A stretch of DNA of 34,780 nt from Bacteroidales bacterium (GTDB taxonomy: Bacteria > Bacteroidota > Bacteroidia > Bacteroidales > UBA932). The DNA lies in contig JAKSJN010000021.1 in NCBI GenBank assembly GCA_024402135.1, forward strand, positions 1 through 34,780, in the 5' to 3' direction. Below, in pieces: positions 17,080-23,587 of this stretch; position 1 is the stretch's first letter, and each line of letters opens with the position of its first letter. Below the pieces are notes generated by a model that searched no databases, had not been told where the DNA came from, and saw only the letters and a list, made by a program, of their open reading frames with translations. The translations under genes were made by a program, and so were the position numbers.

Positions 17080-17490
17080 TCAATCAGGTTGGATGATTGC
17101 TCCTATTTCTTCTTTTCTGCACCAGAGCCAGATACGTCCCGTGTTGCTGACCTTGCTGACCTGGAATGTGAGTCCGTTCTTGTGCACTACATCTTTGCTG
17201 TCAGTCCATTCTATGCTGCCCTTGACCTTTTGACCTTCCGACACTGGTGTGGAGTCAAGCGAGAGCATGTACCAGTCGGACATGTTGTCGTTGTGGACCC
17301 TGTACTCGTTGCGCTTGGGATTGGAGGATGACTGGCAGTTGTATGGGCCTGCCGAGAAGACGGTGCGTCCCTTGACAGACAGCACGAACTCCGACGGTGT
17401 AGTCAGGAACTCACTGTCCGGCCCCTTGCCGGTACAGCTGCATATTATTGTCAGTGTCGCCAGGAGGGTGACTAATCCTGTTCTTGTCAT
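17080..17490 (-). CDS. Small lipoprotein, function unknown
   Basis: The 136-residue product has a signal peptide and the acceptor Cys19 (IICSC). The mature part is polar and probably beta-rich; I see no known motif, though the WTDSKDVVHKNGLTF and GRIWLWCRKEE stretches look like strands. It overlaps the M6 protease stop by four bases and ends one base before the flavin-reductase-like gene, so the three are translationally coupled. It may be an accessory or inhibitor of the protease, but this is inference from position only. Confidence 0.65.
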   Translation of the reverse strand: MTRTGLVTLLATLTIICSCTGKGPDSEFLTTPSEFVLSVKGRTVFSAGPYNCQSSSNPKRNEYRVHNDNMSDWYMLSLDSTPVSEGQKVKGSIEWTDSKDVVHKNGLTFQVSKVSNTGRIWLWCRKEEIGAIIQPD

Positions 17491-19583
17491 TTTACTGTCA
17501 GTCTCTTTGTTATGGTCTCGATGCTTCCGTCATTGTGCAGTATCTCAGCCTTGAGAAATCCTCCGTTGTTAAGTGTGAAGTAACCATCGCCTTCGGGTGA
17601 TATGCTGCTGCCGTTCAGCGTCCATCTGATGCTGCGTGCATCGTTGCAGTTGAATACCCTCAGGGAAAGATGGCTGCCTTTGACCACGGAACCGTCAGAA
17701 TTCTTTGCCGTCGATCCCATATAGATGAACGGATATCCGTCGCTGTACATGGACATTGTAGTGACAGCTGTGCTTATGCTCTGGATTCCAGGAGCCGAAA
17801 TGCTTATTTCGTATCTGGTCTTCGGATTCAGCCCCTCGAGAGTGTACGAGTAGTTGCCGCTATCGTCATATGGTCTGACCTGGGCCAGTGTCTTGCCGTT
17901 GCAGCTTATTGTACAGTTGACGTCGGTATCGGAACAACTCCAGTGAATTATTGCAGCATCCTGGAAAGCTTCTGTGCCGGTTACTGAAAGCGGACCTGTC
18001 ACATTGAAGCTGACACCGCTGGAATTCCTGCTGATATTGGTGATCGCGATTTCAGGAGACTTGCCGCTCCAGAATCTGAAAGCCGGCTTGGTGTTAGCTT
18101 TGAATGAATCCGATTTGCCGTAAGGCCATGCAATCTGGGAAACTGAGGACGCGGTAGGGGAGGCCTCGATGAGGTCTGCGCACTGGTGCTCAGGACGGCA
18201 GTTGACCTCATTGTAGAACCATCGGTCCTCGGCTGTCATATCGATTGAGTATTTGTCGGACCATCCTGCTGCATTGTCGGACATGTCGATATGGTAGATG
18301 AGCATTCCGGATGTGCCTATATACTTGTCCCAGCCGTCATTGGACCGGCATTCAAACAGGTAGCACTCTCCTGGCCTGTCTCCGGGAACGTAAGCATATG
18401 CCCTGTTCACGCCGATAGGCTCCAGGCTGTAGGCTCCCGGTTCAAGGGTCAGGCGTTCGCCGATTCCGAGCTGGTACAGGTCTACTGCACTGTAATTCGG
18501 TGGAGTGTTGGAGTCATTGTTGTAGTTACCACCATCCATGATACTGGTCTTCTTCCAGAGGGCGTCGGATTTTCCGCCACTTTCCTCATAATCCGTATCG
18601 TACAAGTCTGCCAGGCCAAGAGTGTGGCTGAATTCGTGACAGAAGGTTCCTATGCCTGTAAAGATTGATTGTCCGCTCGAGTTGACACCGATCTCGGTGG
18701 AAAGTGCATAACAGTTGATCTTTTTGCCGTCAAGGGTGAGACTGATGTGTGCTCCGTCGTAAAGAGCCCATGAGTGTGACCAGATGTAATCTTCTCCGGC
18801 ACCATGGGCTTCGTCCCTGCCTGCTACGAAAACATATACATTGTCAACCTCTCCGTCTCCATCATAGTCATATCTTGAGAAATCGATGCCATTGTCAACC
18901 ATACGGCAGGCTTCCGCAACCAGCTCACCAGGGCGTTTATCGAAACCGTCTTCGCCGTTTTCTCCGTAATATGCGTAGCCGTGGCTCAGCGTAACAACAT
19001 CGCTGACATCGAAGTCGAATTCTGCAATTCCCTTGAACTGTTCGTTGAAGTAGTCTGCTGCGCTTCCGGTCGCATTGTTGTAGTTGTATCCTTTCTCATT
19101 GAGCATGGATACGAAACGGTTGCGGGAATTCTTGAATTTCAGGTCCGTGAATTCGGCCAGAATGACCAGCCCGTGTCGCTTTTCCGTTCCTGCCTTGGTC
19201 GATACGGCCTTCATAGGCTTTACGGAATGGCGGGCTGCCAAGCGTTTTTCTGAACCGTTTCTGGACAGAGTCTGGTATGGAATACTGCGGCTTGCGTCTA
19301 GAATCGATGTCGGTGCGGGACGGTCTGCCCTGTAGCTGGTTGCATGGCGTTTCCCCTGCGCATCGTATGTGGCGAACTTATAGTAGCCATCCTTGTCCAG
19401 GGCAATCGCATTTCCGTCGGCCGTGGTCAGCAGACGGCAGAACTCGTCTCCTCGCAGATGAACTCTGAGAGTCGATCCGTCAGGCTGCCGGAGAGTGTAG
19501 AACCCTTCGCGTGCCGGAATGGCGGTTAAGCGCAGGTTGAGTACACTCAACAGGACAAGTATGATCGGAATGCATCTCTTCAT
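17487..19583 (-). CDS. Secreted M6-family metalloprotease
   Basis: This 698-residue exported protease is related to immune inhibitor A. A signal peptide (about 1-23) is followed by a propeptide region (about 25-130; GFYTLRQPDGSTLRVHLRGDE is typical of M6 precursors). The catalytic domain (about 135-440) holds the zinc motif HEFSH (His316, Glu317, His320) in GTFCHEFSHTLGLADLYD. DYDGDGEVDNVYVF resembles a calcium site. The C-terminal third has a fibronectin-III-like module (about 535-610) and an Ig-like end. A perfect -7 box TAAATTTG (19595-19588) ends only four bases before the ATG, suggesting a leaderless or almost leaderless mRNA. It heads the three-gene lipoprotein operon. Confidence 0.9.
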   Translation of the reverse strand: MKRCIPIILVLLSVLNLRLTAIPAREGFYTLRQPDGSTLRVHLRGDEFCRLLTTADGNAIALDKDGYYKFATYDAQGKRHATSYRADRPAPTSILDASRSIPYQTLSRNGSEKRLAARHSVKPMKAVSTKAGTEKRHGLVILAEFTDLKFKNSRNRFVSMLNEKGYNYNNATGSAADYFNEQFKGIAEFDFDVSDVVTLSHGYAYYGENGEDGFDKRPGELVAEACRMVDNGIDFSRYDYDGDGEVDNVYVFVAGRDEAHGAGEDYIWSHSWALYDGAHISLTLDGKKINCYALSTEIGVNSSGQSIFTGIGTFCHEFSHTLGLADLYDTDYEESGGKSDALWKKTSIMDGGNYNNDSNTPPNYSAVDLYQLGIGERLTLEPGAYSLEPIGVNRAYAYVPGDRPGECYLFECRSNDGWDKYIGTSGMLIYHIDMSDNAAGWSDKYSIDMTAEDRWFYNEVNCRPEHQCADLIEASPTASSVSQIAWPYGKSDSFKANTKPAFRFWSGKSPEIAITNISRNSSGVSFNVTGPLSVTGTEAFQDAAIIHWSCSDTDVNCTISCNGKTLAQVRPYDDSGNYSYTLEGLNPKTRYEISISAPGIQSISTAVTTMSMYSDGYPFIYMGSTAKNSDGSVVKGSHLSLRVFNCNDARSIRWTLNGSSISPEGDGYFTLNNGGFLKAEILHNDGSIETITKRLTVK

Positions 19584-19587
19584 ATCG

Positions 19588-19595
19588 CAAATTTA
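19588..19595 (-). promoter_or_regulatory. -7 box of the M6 protease operon
   Basis: TAAATTTG on the minus strand matches TAnnTTTG fully and ends four bases before the ATG. Only a poor -33 candidate (GTTG, 23 bases upstream) is present. Confidence 0.55.
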
Positions 19596-19628
19596 GTCAT
19601 TCCAAAGCCAAAATACTGCAACAGGAAC

Positions 19629-19670
19629 AAAAAAAAGAAAGGACCGGTCACCTCACAGCGAACGGCCCTT
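19629..19670 (-). terminator. Terminator after the histone-like gene
   Basis: On the minus strand AAGGGCCG pairs with CGGTCCTT (one G-U pair), enclosing 16 bases, followed by a T-rich run (19640-19629). It ends transcription from the histone-like gene, or of a separate small RNA, before the M6 protease promoter. Confidence 0.75.
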
Positions 19671-19766
19671 CAGACGTGTACTAAAACCTAAACCTGCTAT
19701 ATTGATGCAGGTAGTTCAGTTAATGTTGCATCAAAATTGAAAAAAATGTGAAAAAGCTTGAAAAAA
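19671..19766 (-). other. Long structured 3' UTR or small RNA candidate
   Basis: About 95 bases separate the histone-like stop codon from the terminator, longer than needed for termination. The stretch contains the hairpin CCTGC/GCAGG (about 19697-19715) and no reading frame. I see no TAnnTTTG box for a separate small RNA, so a processed 3' UTR is the simplest view. Confidence 0.35.
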
Positions 19767-19943
19767 TTATTTCTTAGCCTCTTCAACAGATACCTTACGG
19801 AACTCCTTGAGATCCTTCATGAGGTCGAGAGCAGCCTTGCGTGCGCGTGCACCAGCAGCCTTGTTACCCTTCTCAACCTGTGCGTCGGCATTAGCCTCGA
19901 ACTCGGCGATTTCAGCCTTGATTTTTGCTACAAGCTCTTTCAT
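19767..19943 (-). CDS. Histone H1-like small basic protein
   Basis: The 58-residue protein starts MKELVAKIKAEIAEFEANA and contains VEKGNKAAGARARKAALDLMKDLKEF with many Lys and Ala, the pattern of the short histone H1-like proteins found across Bacteroidales. These are thought to bind DNA and help shape the nucleoid; the role is family knowledge. An in-frame ATG 14 codons upstream (19985) would add residues unlike the family, so I chose 19943. A near-consensus box TACTTTG lies around 19984-19990. The gene stands alone with its own terminator. Confidence 0.85.
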   Translation of the reverse strand: MKELVAKIKAEIAEFEANADAQVEKGNKAAGARARKAALDLMKDLKEFRKVSVEEAKK

Positions 19944-20039
19944 TTTGCTTAAATATTTAACGGTTAATAATTGAAATTCTTCCAAAGTAGACTTGCACTT
20001 GATGCGAAAGATAGTGATTAATCTTTGAATTCCAAACTA

Positions 20040-20609
20040 TTACGCGTTTTTTTTGTTTAGGTATGTCATCGCTCGGTCAGGTCCGACGGTGGTGAAATCC
20101 CTGACTCCGCCTATTACCTTTTTACATAATTCAGGCATCGCCTCTTTCTCTTCAGGAGTAAGTTCTCCCAGGACGAAATCAATCTGTCCACCTCTGCGAA
20201 AATCGTTTCCAATACCCATTCTGATGCGGGTAAAGTTTTGAGATTCAAGAAGTTCGATTATGTTTGCGAGCCCATTATGACCGCCATCGCTTCCATTCTT
20301 GCGCATACGCAGGGTACCGAATGGAAGATTGAGGTCATCACAGATCACGATCAGATTCTCGATAGGAATGTCCAGTTTATTAAGCCAGTATCGTATCGCG
20401 TTGCCACTGAGATTCATATAGGTCGAAGGTTTCAGCAATGTAATCTTTCTGCCCTTGAATGAAGTCTCTGCGACACTTCCGTAACGTGCCGTCTCAAAAA
20501 CAAGATTGGATGCCTGAGCCCAGGCATCCAATACCATAAATCCCATGTTGTGTCTGGTCGAATCGTACTCGGAACCGATGTTCCCCAATCCTGCTACCAG
20601 ATAGTTCAT
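20040..20609 (-). CDS. pth: Peptidyl-tRNA hydrolase
   Basis: Pth releases peptides from peptidyl-tRNA dropped by stalled ribosomes and recycles the tRNA. The 189-residue length fits. The N-terminus LVAGLGNIGSEYDSTRHNMGF carries Asn10 and the catalytic His20; KPSTYMNLSG and DDLNLPFGTLRMRKNGSDGGHNGL are hallmark motifs. It follows rplY after 20 bases on the same strand, a pairing of two translation genes common in Bacteroidales. Confidence 0.97.
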   Translation of the reverse strand: MNYLVAGLGNIGSEYDSTRHNMGFMVLDAWAQASNLVFETARYGSVAETSFKGRKITLLKPSTYMNLSGNAIRYWLNKLDIPIENLIVICDDLNLPFGTLRMRKNGSDGGHNGLANIIELLESQNFTRIRMGIGNDFRRGGQIDFVLGELTPEEKEAMPELCKKVIGGVRDFTTVGPDRAMTYLNKKNA

Positions 20610-20629
20610 AGTTTGTCAGCTGACAACGA

Positions 20630-21193
20630 TTAACCCTTGTTAGAGTTACGGGTTGCCTTAACGCCGCAGACGATGGTGTCCTTGTCGGTAAGGATGGTGA
20701 TGTTGTCGTACTTGAGTGAACCAGCCTTGATCTTCTTGTCGAGATCGAGCTCGGTGATGTCAACAGGGAGCTCATCAGGAAGGTTGGCCATAAGTGCGCT
20801 GATGCGGAGTGCACGGGTGTTGAGAGTGAACTTACCACCCTTCTGTACGCCGACTGAATGTCCGGTGATGGTTACAGGAACCTTGATTGCAACTGGCTTG
20901 GTCTCGTTTACAGCGAGGAAGTCAACGTGAAGGCAGTTGTCCTTTACAGGGTGGAACTGGAGCTCGTGAACGATTGCGGTGTAAGCCTGACCGTTGTCAA
21001 GGGTAAGGTCAACGATGTGTGACATTGGAGTCTCGATAAGACCCTTGAGCTCCTTCTCTTCTACGGTGAAAAGTACATTCTCCATTCCGAGACCATAGAG
21101 GTTGCAAGGTACGAGACCCTGTGCGCGGAATGCCTTGATTACGGCCTTGTTGCCAACCTGGCGAACCTTGCCAGAAAGTGCGAAATGCTGCAT
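20630..21193 (-). CDS. rplY: Ribosomal protein bL25 (long, Ctc-type)
   Basis: bL25 binds 5S rRNA in the large subunit. The 187-residue product is the long form with an N-terminal 5S-binding domain (about 1-95: FALSGKVRQVGNKAVIKAFR, LYGLGMENVLFTVEEKEL, AIVHELQFHPVKDNCLHVDF) and a beta-rich TL5/Ctc C-terminal domain. I chose the ATG at 21193 because the family begins here; the frame is open further upstream but runs through the leader hairpins. The 80-base leader has alternative hairpins and a clear promoter. The gene is in operon with pth. Confidence 0.95.
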   Translation of the reverse strand: MQHFALSGKVRQVGNKAVIKAFRAQGLVPCNLYGLGMENVLFTVEEKELKGLIETPMSHIVDLTLDNGQAYTAIVHELQFHPVKDNCLHVDFLAVNETKPVAIKVPVTITGHSVGVQKGGKFTLNTRALRISALMANLPDELPVDITELDLDKKIKAGSLKYDNITILTDKDTIVCGVKATRNSNKG

Positions 21194-21222
21194 TGTGTGT
21201 TTGTTTAAAAATGTGTTACTCA

Positions 21223-21268
21223 TCCCGGAACGGGCCCGGGACCCATTGCACCAAAAGCTGCTGCTTTT
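21223..21268 (-). promoter_or_regulatory. rplY leader with alternative hairpins
   Basis: The leader contains AAAAGC/GCTTTT (21253-21268) and, nearer the gene, two mutually exclusive stems. TCCCGG (21223-21228) can pair with CCGGGA (21236-21241), while CCCG (21224-21227) can pair with CGGG (21231-21234). Such a choice could serve autoregulation; no known ribosomal leader motif is recognised. Confidence 0.35.
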
Positions 21269-21280
21269 CAAATGCGGGCG

Positions 21281-21288
21281 CAAATATA
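21281..21288 (-). promoter_or_regulatory. -7 box of the rplY-pth promoter
   Basis: TATATTTG on the minus strand, with TTGG as a possible -33 element 19 bases upstream, gives a leader of about 80 bases. Confidence 0.65.
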
Positions 21289-21313
21289 GTGATAATATTG
21301 CAGAATACCAATA

Positions 21314-22582
21314 TTAATCATATTCAACAAGTTCCGTCGCCACGTTCCATGCGAGCTTGCGATATGCATTGTCAAGCCTTGTTGTGCCTTCGTTTGGAAG
21401 GTACATGCTGAATCCACAGTAGGTCTCGATTTCGAATCCCTTTTGGTCAAGCATGAAAGACGGGGTGGCTGCCTTATAGATCACACAGCCATCCAGCGCT
21501 TCCTGGAGCATGTCGGTTTCATCAAGGGAGAGGATACATTTCACGAGAATGTCCTGTAGGTCATAGAACCATTTCCTGTCGGATCTGAAATACCCCTGGA
21601 CCTTTCTCCTGGTAAGCTTGTCCAGCGCAGGGCGGTTGTCGATGAAGAGCTGTCGGCAGACCTGTGCCAATGGTTCCAGTTTCCTGCAGTCGATCAGCGA
21701 GACTGTAGCGCTCTTCATTACGCCGGTCTGGGCATTGTAATAGTCGAAATAATCCTGACAGACGCCGAGAACGTCCGGATCCTTGGCTTTGAGAAGCCTT
21801 TCGCCCATGGTCTTGTAGTTCATTCCTTCAGACAATATCTCGGTCTGGGAAAATCCGATAAGGTCGCAATGATTGCGGAGCTCATACGCAGTTTCAATTC
21901 CGCCCATGAGACATGCATCGAAGATGAGGTAGTCCAGGTGGATAGGAAGAGCCTCTGCGAAATCGGTAAGCTCCATCTCGTACGATAGAGCTCCGACAGC
22001 AGTCTGTCCGATACTCTTGACGCGCACTTCACCTTCGGAATAGACCGGCTCGACATACGGAACGGCGCCGTCTGGACGAGGCAGAAGGCTCGCCGATCCC
22101 GATTTCCAGAGATTCGGATTGTCATAGAAGCCTGGTGGCAGCCATCCTGTGGCGTGAGAGGAGTAAACCATTCCGTACCTGCTGGCCTTGAATGTATCGT
22201 CGACGATCATCAGAGCCTCGCGCATGGTTTCCTTGTCGGTCAGTCTGCTTCCGCCAGGGAAGACCTTCAACGTGTCACGGACGACCTTGCCTCTCAGGTT
22301 TGTGTAGACACTCTCGATGACAGGGACGCCGGCTCCGCTTTTGAAATGTGAGATGAATACAAGAGCGTCGCCGGAACATATACCGGGAACGAAGCCCGAA
22401 CAGAGATCTTCTATGTCTTCCTTCAGGTCCGAACTCAGGTCGTTGACACCTGCGGAATACATTATCATGACCTTGTCATACGATTCGGGAAGAACAACTT
22501 CGCCGCAGTCGCACTTAAGTTTGCAAGATGACAGCGACAGAGCTGCCAGTATGAGGATGGTTATATATCTGAAATTCTTCAT
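21314..22582 (-). CDS. Clostripain-family (C11) cysteine peptidase lipoprotein
   Basis: The 422-residue protein has a signal peptide with lipobox LSSC (Cys20). The core follows the clostripain (C11) caspase-like fold: the strand KVMIMYSAGVNDLSSDL, YGMVYSSHATGW with the catalytic His143, and LDYLIFDACLMGGIETAYEL with the nucleophile Cys224. C11 peptidases usually cleave after Arg or Lys and may self-activate. It ought to work at the cell surface or in the periplasm. It follows xerD after 21 bases on the same strand, probably as the second gene of a two-gene transcript. Target and role are unknown. Confidence 0.87.
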   Translation of the reverse strand: MKNFRYITILILAALSLSSCKLKCDCGEVVLPESYDKVMIMYSAGVNDLSSDLKEDIEDLCSGFVPGICSGDALVFISHFKSGAGVPVIESVYTNLRGKVVRDTLKVFPGGSRLTDKETMREALMIVDDTFKASRYGMVYSSHATGWLPPGFYDNPNLWKSGSASLLPRPDGAVPYVEPVYSEGEVRVKSIGQTAVGALSYEMELTDFAEALPIHLDYLIFDACLMGGIETAYELRNHCDLIGFSQTEILSEGMNYKTMGERLLKAKDPDVLGVCQDYFDYYNAQTGVMKSATVSLIDCRKLEPLAQVCRQLFIDNRPALDKLTRRKVQGYFRSDRKWFYDLQDILVKCILSLDETDMLQEALDGCVIYKAATPSFMLDQKGFEIETYCGFSMYLPNEGTTRLDNAYRKLAWNVATELVEYD

Positions 22583-22603
22583 GTCCCGGTTTTTCGTTGC
22601 AAG

Positions 22604-23515
22604 TTAATTCTTTTTTGCTTCATTATCGTCCGACTCGCCGGCTTTTCTGCGCGGATGGTGATCAAGGATGTTTGCCTGCCAGGTAGATGAGTCTACGTGG
22701 GTGTATATTTCTGTCGTGAGGATGCTTTCGTGGCCGAGCATCTCCTGAACAACCCTGAGATCGGCTCCGTTCTCTATCATATGGGTCGCGAAGGAATGCC
22801 TGAAGGTATGCGGAGAGATGCTCTTGCGCACACCTGCCAGAAGGGTCTGCTTCTTGACCATGTTGAACACGGAAACGCGGCTGAGAGGCCTGCCGAAACG
22901 GTTCAGGAACACAATATCCTCGGATTCAGGGCCGTCGGGGTCGGGACGGCATTCCATGTATGCGGCAATGGACTGAAGCGCCATCCCTCCGATAGGGACC
23001 AGACGCTGCTTGTTCCCTTTTCCGACTATTCGCACGAAACCCTGTTCCGCGAATATGTCCGACAGTTTCAGACCGGCAAGTTCGCTGACACGCAGCCCGC
23101 ATCCGTAGAGAACTTCGAGTATCGCCCGGTCACGAACCCCGGTCTCCGACTTCAGGTCAACCGAGTCCATTATGGCTTCAATGTCTTCCACGCTGAGCAC
23201 GTCAGGCAGATAGCGTCCGAGCTTTGGCGCATCGACTCCGTCGCATGGATTGTCCTTGCGCATGTTCTCCAGTATGGTCCAGTTGAAGAATGAGCGGAGT
23301 GCGCTGATCGTGCGCGCCTGGGACCGCTTTCCGATTGTCTTCGAACGCTTTGCCAGATAGTCGTTGATGTCGTCGGAGCTGGCAGATTCTGCCTTGCATC
23401 CGGAAAGTTCGAAGAATTCAGCCACGTCCGAGCCATACGCCGAAACTGTGTTCGGAGACATGCTTCGCTCGACCTTGAGCCAGTATCTGAAATCCTTGAG
23501 CGTACGTTCGTCCAT
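22604..23515 (-). CDS. xerD: Tyrosine recombinase XerD/XerC type
   Basis: The protein resolves chromosome dimers at dif with its partner Xer recombinase. The 303-residue length and sequence fit the housekeeping Xer group rather than a phage integrase. The N-terminal SAM-like domain (about 1-90, ERSMSPNTVSAYGSDVAEF) is followed by the catalytic domain with Arg142 (GCGLRVSEL), Lys166 (GKGNKQRLVP), His236 and Arg239 (HTFRHSFATH), His262 (LGHES) and nucleophile Tyr271 (IYTHV). I chose the ATG at 23515, which gives the family N-terminus; an upstream ATG at 23539 would include the promoter. The -7 box ends only five bases before this ATG. Whether it is XerC or XerD cannot be settled by eye. Confidence 0.9.
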   Translation of the reverse strand: MDERTLKDFRYWLKVERSMSPNTVSAYGSDVAEFFELSGCKAESASSDDINDYLAKRSKTIGKRSQARTISALRSFFNWTILENMRKDNPCDGVDAPKLGRYLPDVLSVEDIEAIMDSVDLKSETGVRDRAILEVLYGCGLRVSELAGLKLSDIFAEQGFVRIVGKGNKQRLVPIGGMALQSIAAYMECRPDPDGPESEDIVFLNRFGRPLSRVSVFNMVKKQTLLAGVRKSISPHTFRHSFATHMIENGADLRVVQEMLGHESILTTEIYTHVDSSTWQANILDHHPRRKAGESDDNEAKKN

Positions 23516-23520
23516 GGACA

Positions 23521-23528
23521 CAAATATA
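23521..23528 (-). promoter_or_regulatory. -7 box of the xerD promoter
   Basis: TATATTTG on the minus strand ends five bases before the xerD ATG, which would give a leaderless or very short leader transcript. Confidence 0.6.
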
Positions 23529-23560
23529 GTCACTTTCATCGTTCCGTAGGGAAAAAGGAC

Positions 23561-23568
23561 TATATTTG
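23561..23568 (+). promoter_or_regulatory. -7 box of the uvrA promoter
   Basis: TATATTTG, identical to the divergent xerD box 32 bases away, ends 19 bases before the uvrA ATG. The two promoters must share their upstream elements. Confidence 0.65.
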
Positions 23569-23587
23569 TGTTTTCGATTTTAGTGGA

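Noticed and set aside
22697-23293. 198-codon frame antisense to xerD
   Set aside because: It is a GC-driven shadow; all Xer catalytic residues are read on the other strand.
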